The translations under genes were made by a program, and so were the position numbers. Positions 8,008 to 15,681 of a DNA stretch of 64,000 nt are shown one piece after another. The notes under the pieces were generated by a model, which had not been told where the DNA came from, searched no databases, and worked only from the letters and a program-made list of their open reading frames with translations. Within the stretch, counting starts at the first letter, position 1. Every line of letters starts with the position of its first letter. This stretch comes from JBHGXV01 sp041920505 (GTDB lineage Bacteria > Bacillota > Bacilli > Brevibacillales > Brevibacillaceae). The stretch spans positions 62,001 to 126,000 of the forward strand of contig JBHGXV010000049.1 of the NCBI GenBank assembly GCA_041920505.1. The letters run 5' to 3'.

Positions 8008-8295
8008 CGTGTTTCATCTCCTCTTCCTGAACGTGACGCGGACAGCCGGCACACCCTTGCGGCCTCAAGGGCGCACCACTTTTTCTTTGGTAAGAATAAC
8101 CACAAATTAATACTTATTCTTAAACACTATCCGCAATGTTTTAATCATAGCAGAGTGAGTGTAACTTTTGTCACAGCGCGTCGATTTGTTCAATGTTTTG
8201 TAACATTATCGCGAAAAACGTTCATAAAACGTTCAAAATTATCCGTTTTCATTTCATGTTTTTTCTTTTATTTGAAAATGGTGGTATGTAAGCAA
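8008..8295. promoter_or_regulatory. qox upstream region with inverted and tandem repeats
   Basis: No gene is seen here. On the minus strand there is an extended -10 TGCTATGAT (at 8144-8149 plus TGC) with only a weak -35. Downstream of it is a nine-bp inverted repeat TAAGAATAA/TTATTCTTA (8091-8099 and 8114-8122, 14-base spacer). Upstream are two copies of AACGTTCA (8217-8224 and 8228-8235) exactly 11 bp apart. This looks like a regulated promoter, perhaps redox- or oxygen-controlled. The regulator is unknown. Confidence 0.4.
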
Positions 8296-8334
8296 AGAAA
8301 AAACATCCCCTCGCCCTGTTGGCGTTGGGATGTT
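8296..8334 (-). terminator. Terminator of ilvE / amino-acid operon
   Basis: An eight-bp stem AACATCCC/GGGATGTT encloses a 17-base loop and is followed on the minus strand by a T-rich tract. It lies about 35 bases past the ilvE stop. Confidence 0.8.
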
Positions 8335-8369
8335 GAACCATGATCGCGGCCTGTTTTCTTCCGTGGCTG

Positions 8370-9272
8370 TCAGACCGTGGGAGCCGCCTCTTCCGGATAG
8401 ACTTTGGTGCCGTCCTCTTCCACGTAGCGGCGGAATTCGGACAGCAGGTGGCTGGTGATCGGCCCCGGTTTGCCGTTCCCGATCTTGCGTCCGTCGACTT
8501 CGACGACAGAGACCACTTCTGCCGCCGTTCCGGTCAAGAAGACTTCGTCGGCGACATACACGTCGTGGCGGGTGAACGGTTCTTCCTTGACCGTGTAGCC
8601 GAGCCGCCCGGCAATATCGATGATCGCCTGACGGGTGATCCCCTGGAGCGCGCCCAGGTAACAGGGAGGGGTGTACAGGACTCCTTTCTTGATGATAAAC
8701 ACGTTGTCGCCCGACCCTTCGGCCACGTATCCGTCGCTGTTGAGCATCAGCGCCTCGCTGACCCCGGCCAGCGTCGCCTCGATGCGCACGAGGATGTTGT
8801 TCAGGTAGTTGAGCGACTTGATCTTCGGATTGAGCGCGTCGGGGACGTTGCGGCGCGTCGGCACGGTGACGATCCGCATGCCCGTCTCGTACAGTTCTTT
8901 CGGGAAGAGTTGCAATTGTTCGACGATAATGACGACGTTCGGTTTTTTGCAACTGCGCGGATCCAACCCGAGATTGCCGTCGCCGCGCGACACGACAAGG
9001 CGGATGTAAGCGTCGCGCAACCCGTTGCGGCGCACCGTCTGCACCACCGCGTCCATCATCTCCTCGATCGTCAGCGGAATCTCCAGCATGATGGACAAAG
9101 CGGACTCGTACAGCCGCTCGATGTGTTCGCGCAGGCGGAACACGTTGCCGTTGTAGACCCGGATGCCTTCAAAAATCCCGTCTCCATACAAAAATCCGTG
9201 GTCGTACACCGACACTTTGGCGTTCTCCTTGGTTACAAACTCTCCGTTCAGATAGATCCACTGTTCTCCCAT
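8370..9272 (-). CDS. ilvE: Branched-chain amino acid aminotransferase
   Basis: A 300-residue fold-type IV PLP aminotransferase that interconverts Val, Leu and Ile with their 2-oxo acids. The PLP Lys is in KSLNYLNNIL near residue 153, and DHGFLYGDGIFEGIR at about 22-36 and EGSGDNVFIIKKGVLYTPP at about 188-206 are family signatures. I chose ATG 9272 because GGAGGG lies seven bases upstream; the in-frame GTG at 9287 falls inside that site. It has its own strong promoter over the pheA stop codon, so it can be expressed independently of the threonine genes. D-amino acid transaminase is a related alternative, but the motif set favours IlvE. Confidence 0.93.
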   Translation of the reverse strand: MGEQWIYLNGEFVTKENAKVSVYDHGFLYGDGIFEGIRVYNGNVFRLREHIERLYESALSIMLEIPLTIEEMMDAVVQTVRRNGLRDAYIRLVVSRGDGNLGLDPRSCKKPNVVIIVEQLQLFPKELYETGMRIVTVPTRRNVPDALNPKIKSLNYLNNILVRIEATLAGVSEALMLNSDGYVAEGSGDNVFIIKKGVLYTPPCYLGALQGITRQAIIDIAGRLGYTVKEEPFTRHDVYVADEVFLTGTAAEVVSVVEVDGRKIGNGKPGPITSHLLSEFRRYVEEDGTKVYPEEAAPTV

Positions 9273-9334
9273 CTGGTTTCCCTCCACAACATGCTCTTTG
9301 CGAAAATAGACAAAACTTTCAGAGTATGGATACG

Positions 9335-9363
9335 ATTATAAATCCGGGGAAAGTGAGCGTCAA
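9335..9363 (-). promoter_or_regulatory. Sigma-A promoter of ilvE
   Basis: On the minus strand TTGACG (9363-9358), 17 bases, then TATAAT (9340-9335), a near-consensus promoter. The -35 overlaps the pheA stop codon. The leader before ilvE is only about 60 bases and shows no T-box. Confidence 0.75.
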
Positions 9364-10232
9364 TCACTTTCCTCCGGACTTTTCCGGATGTAGTAGGGGT
9401 ACGTCCCCAACTGGCGCACCTGACAGCCGAGCGCTTCAATCTCGGCGAACGCGCCCGGCAGCAGCACCTCGTCCATGCGTTGTTCGATGTCGATGACGAA
9501 ATGGTAGCTGCCCAGGCCTTTTTTCGTCGGCCGCGACTCAATGCGCGACAGGTTGATCTTCCGCCAGGCAAACGCGGCCAGCACCTGGTACAAGGCACCC
9601 GGAAAATCTTCCGGCAGCGTCACCAGGATGGTGGTCTTCTCCGCCCGCGCCGCGGGCAACTCCATCGGCTGCTTGCCCACCAGGATGAACCGGGTGTAGT
9701 TGTTCGGATAATCCTCGATGTTCTCTCGCGCAAACATCAACGGATAGATCGACACGGACAGGCGGGTGCCGATCGCCGCCCACGGTTCGTCCGGCCGGGA
9801 ACTGACGAGCTTCGCCGCCATCGCCGTGCTGTTGGTGTACTCGATCTGCGCGTGCGGCAAATGGGTTTGCAAAAAGGTGTGGCACTGCGCCACCGCGTGC
9901 GGATGGGACAGCACCTTGGTGATCGCCGACAGGGGCAGCGGCTCATCCCGTCTCGCGACGACCAGGTGCTGCGAGATCGGCAGGGCCAATTCGGCGAGGA
10001 TCGGCAACTCCACCTCGTGAATCAGCCAGTCCAGCGTCGAGTTGACCGACCCCTCGATCGAATTCTCCAGGGGAACCACGCCGTACGCCGTCCGCTCGGC
10101 GGCCACGGCATCCAGCACGTCGATAATGCTCGGGTACGGCTGGTAGGCAAACGATTGTCCGGCCAGCAACGTCCGGGCCGCCTCTTCGGTAAAGGTCCCC
10201 GACGGTCCTAAAAAAGCAACTGTGTTTCTCAT
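9360..10232 (-). CDS. pheA: Prephenate dehydratase
   Basis: A 290-residue monofunctional prephenate dehydratase that makes phenylpyruvate for phenylalanine synthesis. The catalytic PDT domain covers about residues 3-180 with FLGPSGTFTEEAA, VVPLENSIEGSVN and the catalytic Thr in NNYTRFILVG. A C-terminal ACT domain (about 200-280) has GALYQVLAAFAWRKINLSRI followed by the ESRP motif needed for Phe feedback inhibition. The start ATG follows AGGAG. It lies 54 bases after thrB, and the pair pheB/pheA is kept as in B. subtilis, but with the threonine genes inserted between them. Confidence 0.95.
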   Translation of the reverse strand: MRNTVAFLGPSGTFTEEAARTLLAGQSFAYQPYPSIIDVLDAVAAERTAYGVVPLENSIEGSVNSTLDWLIHEVELPILAELALPISQHLVVARRDEPLPLSAITKVLSHPHAVAQCHTFLQTHLPHAQIEYTNSTAMAAKLVSSRPDEPWAAIGTRLSVSIYPLMFARENIEDYPNNYTRFILVGKQPMELPAARAEKTTILVTLPEDFPGALYQVLAAFAWRKINLSRIESRPTKKGLGSYHFVIDIEQRMDEVLLPGAFAEIEALGCQVRQLGTYPYYIRKSPEESD

Positions 10233-10286
10233 CGTCTTCTCCTATCGCTTGACGCTCTCTCTTTTGATTTTTCCATTGTTTCTGTA

Positions 10287-11237
10287 TTATGCGCCATGCG
10301 TTTGCTCCCTGTCAATTTGCACGCCCGTCTCGTCGACGAGAAGCTCCATCGCCCGATAGTTGATTCGCTGGGCGGTCATGACTTCTTCGACGAAGCCGAG
10401 GATGCGTCTCTTCTCCTCCTCTGTGGAGAAAAAGCAGAGAATCGTCGGACCCGCGCCGCTTAAAGCCGCTCCCAGCGCGCCGTGCCGCGTGGCCCCGTCC
10501 AGAATCTCGGCCAGGCCCGGGACAAGTCCGGTGCGGTACGGCTGGTGCAACCGGTCCCGCATCGCCTCTTGGAGCAACTCCAGTCTGCCTTGCGCGAGCG
10601 CCGCCACCAGCAGGCTCGCGCGACCCAGGTTGTGGATGACATCCCCCTTGGCGTAGCGTTCGGGCAGGGCCAGGCGGGCTTTTTCCGTCGACAGGTGGTA
10701 GTCGGGGATTACCACCAGCGTCCGCAGATCGGGCGGGACGGGAAGGCGGACAAACGGGATCGGGGCGTCGTCCTCCTCGGGCATGGCCGCGACGACGATG
10801 CCGCCGAACAGAGAGGCGCCGACGTTGTCGGGATGCCCCTCCCAGCGGCTGGCAAACGCAAACAGTTGCTCGCGGGTAAACGGTTCTCCGGCCAACGCGT
10901 TGGCCCCGGCGAGAGCCCCGACGATCGCGGCCGCGCTGCTGCCCAGCCCGCGCGTCAGCGGCACCTCCGTCGCCACCTCGATCTGAAGCTCCGGCACGTC
11001 CTGCCCCGCCTGGCGGAACAGGAAGGCGGCCGCTTCGTAGAGCAGGTTGGTTTTGTCGGTAGGGATACCGGCCAATTCCGCGCCGATCAGGGTGATCCGG
11101 GTGGTGTCGGCGATTTGCATCGTCAGCGTCGTATACAGTTGGAAGGCCATCCCGATGACGTCGAATCCGGAGCCGAGATTGGCCGTGCTGGCTGGGATTT
11201 TCACCCGTACCATGTTGGTTGCCACGATATTATTCAC
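10287..11237 (-). CDS. thrB: Homoserine kinase
   Basis: A GHMP kinase of 316 residues that phosphorylates homoserine for threonine synthesis. The ATP-binding motif is PLTRGLGSSAAAIVG (near residue 100), preceded by the N-terminal PASTANLGSGFDVIG and followed by SGAGPTILCF near the C-terminus. An ATG at 11243 and a GTG at 11237 are both possible. The GGAAGGA site is one base from the ATG but seven from the GTG, so I prefer the GTG. Either start overlaps the end of thrC, implying coupled translation. The thrC-before-thrB order is as in Bacilli. Confidence 0.95.
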   Translation of the reverse strand: MNNIVATNMVRVKIPASTANLGSGFDVIGMAFQLYTTLTMQIADTTRITLIGAELAGIPTDKTNLLYEAAAFLFRQAGQDVPELQIEVATEVPLTRGLGSSAAAIVGALAGANALAGEPFTREQLFAFASRWEGHPDNVGASLFGGIVVAAMPEEDDAPIPFVRLPVPPDLRTLVVIPDYHLSTEKARLALPERYAKGDVIHNLGRASLLVAALAQGRLELLQEAMRDRLHQPYRTGLVPGLAEILDGATRHGALGAALSGAGPTILCFFSTEEEKRRILGFVEEVMTAQRINYRAMELLVDETGVQIDREQTHGA

Positions 11238-12303
11238 CCGCATTTCCTTCCCGGATGATCGCCATCACCGCTTCGCGGGTGGCCGGTACGGCGCGCGGCT
11301 CGCCCGCCACCACTTTGAGCGCGACGTTGGGGTCTTTAAGCCCGTTGCCGGTCAGCACGCACGCGATCGTCAACCCGTCGGACAGTTTGCCCGCGCGGCG
11401 CAGCTTGATCACCCCGGCGAGCGAGGCCGCCGACGCCGGTTCGCAGAAGATGCCTTCCGTGCGGGCCAAGAGCCGGTACGCTTCGAGGATTTCGTCGTCG
11501 GTCACCGCGTCGATGTGGCCGTCGGATTCGGCGATGGCCGCAAGAGCGCCTTCGCGGCTGGCCGGATTGCCGATGCGGATCGCCGTGGCGATCGTCTCCG
11601 GGTTTTCCACCGGCTTGCCGAGCACCAGCGGAGCCGCCCCGGCCGCCTGGAAGCCGTACATCTTCGGCACCGTCCCGATTTTGCCCGCGTCCCGGTACTC
11701 CTTGAATCCTTTCCAGTAGGCGGTGATGTTGCCCGCGTTTCCGACCGGAATCGCCAGGATGTCAGGCGCCTTGCCGAGCGCGTCGCAGATTTCGAACGAG
11801 GACGTCTTTTGTCCTTCGATGCGGTACGGGTTGACCGAGTTGACCAGGGTGATCGGCTCGTGGGCGGTGATCTCCCGCACAATCCGCAGGGCTTCGTCGA
11901 AGTTTCCGTCGATGGCGATCACTTCGGCGCCGTAGGCGATCGCCTGCGCCAGTTTGCCTAAGGCGATGTTGCCACTTGGAATCAGCACGATGCAGCGCAG
12001 TCCGGCGCGGGCCGCATAGGCGGCGGCAGCCGCCGAGGTGTTGCCGGTGGAGGCGCACATGATCGTCTTGCTGCCTTCCTCGACCGCTTTGGCGACAGCC
12101 ATCACCATCCCCCGGTCCTTGAACGAGCCGGTCGGATTTAATCCTTCGTACTTGAAGTACAACGCCACTCCCCATTGCTTCGACAGGGAAGGCGCGTAAA
12201 TCAAGGGGGTGTCCCCTTCGTGCAGGGTGATGAGCGGGGTGCGTTCGGTGACGGGCAAAAACTCGCGGTAGCGAGCGATGATGCCGGATTGCCGCAATGC
12301 CAT
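11230..12303 (-). CDS. thrC: Threonine synthase
   Basis: A 357-residue fold-type II PLP enzyme that converts phosphohomoserine to threonine. The PLP Lys is in NPTGSFKDRG at about residue 60, the phosphate-binding SSxNT-like loop is CASTGNTSAAAAA at about 85-97, and PVGNAGN further on also fits. It is the short Gram-positive form. The ATG at 12303 overlaps the hom stop (TGATG), and GGAGGGGAGG lies four bases upstream; the in-frame GTG at 12306 is too close to that site. Part of the hom-thrC-thrB unit. Confidence 0.95.
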   Translation of the reverse strand: MALRQSGIIARYREFLPVTERTPLITLHEGDTPLIYAPSLSKQWGVALYFKYEGLNPTGSFKDRGMVMAVAKAVEEGSKTIMCASTGNTSAAAAAYAARAGLRCIVLIPSGNIALGKLAQAIAYGAEVIAIDGNFDEALRIVREITAHEPITLVNSVNPYRIEGQKTSSFEICDALGKAPDILAIPVGNAGNITAYWKGFKEYRDAGKIGTVPKMYGFQAAGAAPLVLGKPVENPETIATAIRIGNPASREGALAAIAESDGHIDAVTDDEILEAYRLLARTEGIFCEPASAASLAGVIKLRRAGKLSDGLTIACVLTGNGLKDPNVALKVVAGEPRAVPATREAVMAIIREGNAGE

Positions 12304-13604
12304 CACGCCTCCCCTCCTTCCACGCGGTAGCAGCTTTTTACTTCGGCGATCACGTCCATGTCGGCAAGGGTGGCCAGCACGCTGTCCATGTTGCGCTTGG
12401 CCGCCTCGTGCGTCACCATGATGATCTCCGCCTTGCCGCTGTTGTCATACGGCTGTTGCAGCACCTGATCCAGGCTGATGTCCTTGTCGGCCAACAGTTG
12501 GGTGATCTGCGCCAGCACGCCGCGTTTGTCGGCAACGATCAGACGAAGGAAGTATTTGGTAATGATCTTGTCGTCGTTTTTCAGCTTTTTCAGTTTGTAC
12601 GGAGCGACCATGCCCCGGCCGTTTACGCCCAGTTTCATGTTTTTCACGACGGTGACCAGATCGGAGACCACGGCTGTCGCCGTCGGCATTTCACCCGCGC
12701 CCGGACCGTAGAACATCGTCTCGCCGACCGCCTCGCCGTGCACGTACACGGCGTTAAACACGCCGTTGACGGAAGCGAGCGGGTGGGACTTGTGCACCAT
12801 TGTCGGCTGCACGCTGACTTCGATCTCGTCGTCGTCGCGGCGGGCCAGGCCGAGCAGTTTCACCTCGTAGCCCAGCTTCTTGCCGTAGGCGATGTCTTCT
12901 TTGGTGACGCCGCTGATGCCCTTGACGTCCACCTCGTCGAGATTCATCGCCACGCGGAAGCCGAGCGTCGCGAGAATCGCCATTTTGCGCGCCGCGTCCA
13001 GCCCTTCCACGTCGGAGGTCGGGTCGGCTTCGGCGTAGCCCAGCGCCTGCGCTTCTTTCAACACATCGGCGTAGTCGGCTCCTTCCTGGCTCATCTTGGT
13101 CAGGATGTAGTTGGTCGTCCCGTTGACGATCCCCATCATCTTGGTGATCCGGTCGGACGAGAACCCTTCGACCAGCGCGCGCAGGATGGGAATCCCCCCC
13201 GCCACGCTCGCCTCGTAAAAGACGTCGCAGCCATGTTCCTGCGCCTTGCGCAAAATGTCACCGCCGTGCAAGGCCATCAGGTCCTTGTTGGCGGTGACCA
13301 CGTGCTTGCCCTGTTCAATCGCGGTGAGAATATACTCCCGTGCCGGGGAGATGCCGCCGATCACCTCGACGATCACGTCGATCTCGGGATCGAGCAACAG
13401 GTCGTTCGGATTCGTCGTGATCCGGTCGGTCACCGTGTCAATGCTGCGCGGTTTTTCTTTATCTTTCACGAGGATTTTGGCGATTTCGATGCCCAGCCCC
13501 GTCTGATTCACCAAATCTTCCTGATGCGCCTGCACGATCCGCACCACGCCGGTGCCGACAGTGCCGAACCCCATCAGCCCCACTTTTACGATCTTCTTCT
13601 CCAT
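12303..13604 (-). CDS. hom: Homoserine dehydrogenase
   Basis: A 433-residue NAD(P)-dependent enzyme that reduces aspartate semialdehyde to homoserine, the branch point to threonine and methionine. The Rossmann motif is GLMGFGTVGTGV at about residues 8-19. The catalytic domain shows GIVNGTTNYILTKM and YAEADPTSDVEGLDAA. A C-terminal ACT domain (about 350-425, beginning RLIVADKRGVLAQI) suggests threonine feedback control. The start ATG at 13604 follows GGAGGAAGAGAG; an upstream in-frame start at 13637 has no such site. It follows pheB by 37 bases. Confidence 0.95.
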   Translation of the reverse strand: MEKKIVKVGLMGFGTVGTGVVRIVQAHQEDLVNQTGLGIEIAKILVKDKEKPRSIDTVTDRITTNPNDLLLDPEIDVIVEVIGGISPAREYILTAIEQGKHVVTANKDLMALHGGDILRKAQEHGCDVFYEASVAGGIPILRALVEGFSSDRITKMMGIVNGTTNYILTKMSQEGADYADVLKEAQALGYAEADPTSDVEGLDAARKMAILATLGFRVAMNLDEVDVKGISGVTKEDIAYGKKLGYEVKLLGLARRDDDEIEVSVQPTMVHKSHPLASVNGVFNAVYVHGEAVGETMFYGPGAGEMPTATAVVSDLVTVVKNMKLGVNGRGMVAPYKLKKLKNDDKIITKYFLRLIVADKRGVLAQITQLLADKDISLDQVLQQPYDNSGKAEIIMVTHEAAKRNMDSVLATLADMDVIAEVKSCYRVEGGEA

Positions 13605-13641
13605 CTCTCTTCCTCCTGTCTGGTCTCTCTGGCGCAAACGG

Positions 13642-14085
13642 CTAGCCGCGCCCGACGATCATCGCTTTGCGCACACCGGACAACTGCTGCAAATCTTCCA
13701 GAAACTCCGTGCTGGAGACGGTCAGGTGGGCCATATCGACCGACATCGACACATTGGCGATCCCCTGCAGCGGAATCGTCTGGTTGATCGTCAGCACGTT
13801 TCCGCCCCGCTCCGCCACAAATTGCAGCACTTTGGACAAAATCCCGGAACGGTGTTCCAGCGTCATCGTGATCGTCATGATCTTTTCGCTCATCATCGTG
13901 TTAAACGGGAAAATGCCGTCCTTATACTTGTAAAAGGCACTTCGGCTGAGTCCCACCCTCTCGACCGCCTCGTTGACGGTGCCCGCTTCGCCGGACTCCA
14001 ACAGCTTCTTCGCTTCAATCGTTTTGGCGATCGATTCAGGCAGAATGTCAGAGCGAATCAGGTAAAACTTCTCTTCCCGTTTCAT
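13642..14085 (-). CDS. pheB: ACT-domain protein PheB (UPF0735), HTH plus ACT
   Basis: A 147-residue protein of the PheB/YszB family found beside pheA in many Bacilli. Residues about 1-65 contain a helix-turn-helix-like segment (GTVNEAVERVGLSRSAFYKY). Residues about 70-147 are an ACT domain beginning ITMTLEHRSGILSKVLQF. It was once called a chorismate mutase without good support; a DNA-binding regulator that senses an amino acid fits the sequence better. The start ATG follows TGGAGG. It is the first gene of the operon, and a 14-bp palindrome lies in the spacer of its own promoter, which invites the idea of autoregulation. Confidence 0.88.
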   Translation of the reverse strand: MKREEKFYLIRSDILPESIAKTIEAKKLLESGEAGTVNEAVERVGLSRSAFYKYKDGIFPFNTMMSEKIMTITMTLEHRSGILSKVLQFVAERGGNVLTINQTIPLQGIANVSMSVDMAHLTVSSTEFLEDLQQLSGVRKAMIVGRG

Positions 14086-14128
14086 GTTATGTCCTCCACA
14101 GAAAAACAAGTGTTTATCTATAGAGGAC

Positions 14129-14157
14129 ATTATAACGAAGCGAGCGCTTCATGACAA
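14129..14157 (-). promoter_or_regulatory. Sigma-A promoter of the pheB-hom-thrCB-pheA operon, with operator-like palindrome
   Basis: On the minus strand TTGTCA (14157-14152), 17 bases, TATAAT (14134-14129). The spacer contains the perfect inverted repeat GAAGCG-2-CGCTTC (14137-14150). A dyad between -35 and -10 is a classic repressor position. The ligand and protein are unknown; PheB itself is the obvious candidate. Confidence 0.7.
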
Positions 14158-14311
14158 CCCCGAATCGTGACCACTTTTGAAAATTTTCCGTTATTTTTTA
14201 GCCAGGCTAACCTGACAGTGTTTTCCTTTACCCAGACTATACGGAACCTGTGGAGAAAACGCGGGCGGTGACATCCGCTCCCGCGAAGAGACGGCACTCG
14301 CCGCGAACAGG

Positions 14312-14344
14312 GAAAAGGGACGGTCTGCATGACGCGGACCGTCC
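14312..14344 (-). terminator. Possible terminator after the tipA-like pseudogene
   Basis: An eight-bp stem GGACGGTC/GACCGTCC with an 11-base loop is followed on the minus strand by CTTTTCC. The T-run is short, so it is weak. The rest of 14158-14311 shows no gene. Confidence 0.4.
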
Positions 14345-14349
14345 AGGAC

Positions 14350-14789
14350 TTATGACAATTCGCGCCCGGCAAAGTATCTCATCGCATCGCGCAGGTACTC
14401 CGCCAGTTGCGGGTGATAGGAATCGTACAGCTTGCGGAAGTCGGCGTGATCGACGTACAACTGGCCCAACCCCTGGTACACTTCTCTGGTCGGGGTGTAA
14501 AAGCGCTTCACCCATTCGTAATGATCGCGAATGACGCGTTGAACCTCGGCGCTCTCGACGCTCTTGCCCTCCCGAAGCAGGGCGACGAGCTGTTTGTGAA
14601 TCTCGTCGATCCGCGACTGAGCCTCGCGGAAGTCCTCTTTCGCAGTTGCAACAGTTGTTCTTGTTCGTAGTAGCGATAGCCGTTCTCCCCGTAGAAAACG
14701 GGTTTGAGCAATCCGATTTCGTCGTAGTAATGCAGGGTTCTGACACTGACACCTGACATGCGGGACACCTCTTTCACCGTGTACGCCAT
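14350..14789 (-). pseudogene. Disrupted TipA-type MerR regulator
   Basis: The 5' part reads as a MerR winged helix (MAYTVKEVSRMSGVSVRTLHYYDEIGLLKP) from ATG 14789, preceded by GGGAGGTG. After YYEQEQLLQLRK the frame shifts. The continuation in another frame, from about KEDFREAQSRIDEIHK to the end at 14350, is the C-terminal part of a TipAS drug-binding domain (EWVKRFYTPTREVYQGL, HPQLAEYLRDAM). About 100 residues that normally join the halves (rest of the HTH, coiled coil, start of TipAS) are missing. So an internal deletion with a frameshift near 14650 has destroyed the gene. If translated, the 5' frame gives a 93-residue truncated DNA-binding fragment. Confidence 0.85.
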
Positions 14790-14810
14790 TTGGTTTCACC
14801 TCCCGACTTC

Positions 14811-14841
14811 AGGGTAACGGGTCACGTAACGTGAGAGTCAA
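14811..14841 (-). promoter_or_regulatory. MerR-type promoter with 19-bp spacer and palindromic operator
   Basis: On the minus strand TTGACT (14841-14836) and TACCCT (14816-14811) are 19 bases apart, the over-long spacing of MerR-activated promoters. The spacer contains the palindrome TCACGT-A-ACGTGA (14822-14834). It drives the disrupted regulator 22 bases downstream and is itself intact. Confidence 0.7.
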
Positions 14842-14938
14842 CACCTCGAAAAACATCGCTCCTGTTCCGGTGTCGCACGGTGTTGCAGCGAGAACTGGCG
14901 ACCAATGGCATATCGCTCGTCCGGTTGCTCACCGCAAT

Positions 14939-14970
14939 AAAAAAACATCCGGCCAAGGCTGGCCCGGATG
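14939..14970 (-). terminator. Terminator after the PilZ-like gene
   Basis: A stem of CATCCGGCC paired with GGCCCGGATG, loop about seven bases, followed on the minus strand by seven T residues. It lies about 20 bases past the stop codon and ends the obg-side transcription unit. Confidence 0.85.
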
Positions 14971-14988
14971 GATGTGTCATGAGAACCC

Positions 14989-15621
14989 TTACAATTTTTG
15001 ATAGTATTCCTGCAGCGTTTTGCGGTGCCGTTCCTCCATGTCGGTAAATTCCAGCGTCACCACGGTGGAGCCGTCGATGAACTGTTTTTCCGTCACGCGA
15101 GCCATCGCCACCACCTGGTTTTTCGTTCGCGGAATCAAAAACGACAGATGGACGAAGTCCCCTTTGGCCAGATAACCGTCCGTACCCAGCACCACTTTGT
15201 CCAAAGAGAGCTCCAGCACGACGCCTTCTCCCCGCTCCTCGGAGGGTTTTGCGCCCATCACCTTGTACGGGACGTTTATGATAAAGTCCGGCTTCTTAAG
15301 CGGCGCGCCCTGCTTGATCCTGACATTCACGCTGCTTGGCGTCATACCGATCAGCGTCACCGGCCAGACGATCTGCTCCTGGACCACTTCAAACTGAAGC
15401 TCCACAAAGGAAGCGGGCGTCTCCAGATCCATGCGCACACTGGCGCCTAAGAGCGCCCTGCGCTCGCTGGTGTGGACAAAGGAGAGAACCAGATAGCCGG
15501 GGGTGACGTGCTCGACAATCCCCTCCAGCGGGGGGCCGACGATGCGGGACGCGGCAAAACGGACCTGCGCCCCCCGTTGCAACTGCTTGGACGTGATGAG
15601 TGAATTGAGGGTCTGTTGCAC
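14989..15621 (-). CDS. PilZ/YcgR-like flagellar-brake-type protein, degenerate
   Basis: A 210-residue soluble protein. The start GTG at 15621 follows AGGGAGG; an upstream in-frame start lacks such a site. Two beta-rich halves are seen. Residues about 15-100 look like a YcgR N-terminal domain (GAQVRFAASRIVGPPLEGIV). About 105-205 has the PilZ layout (FIINVPYKVMG, LSFLIPRT, VTLEFTDMEERHRKTL). The cyclic-di-GMP residues RxxxR and (D/N)xSxxG are not kept (the latter position reads LELSLDKVVLGT), so ligand binding is doubtful. It lies 60 bases after obg. The family call is from layout and may be wrong in detail. Confidence 0.55.
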   Translation of the reverse strand: MQQTLNSLITSKQLQRGAQVRFAASRIVGPPLEGIVEHVTPGYLVLSFVHTSERRALLGASVRMDLETPASFVELQFEVVQEQIVWPVTLIGMTPSSVNVRIKQGAPLKKPDFIINVPYKVMGAKPSEERGEGVVLELSLDKVVLGTDGYLAKGDFVHLSFLIPRTKNQVVAMARVTEKQFIDGSTVVTLEFTDMEERHRKTLQEYYQKL

Positions 15622-15681
15622 GGACTCATCCTCCCTTTCTGAAAAAATGCCTGCACGGCTCAAAAGGTCTGGTATCAGCCG

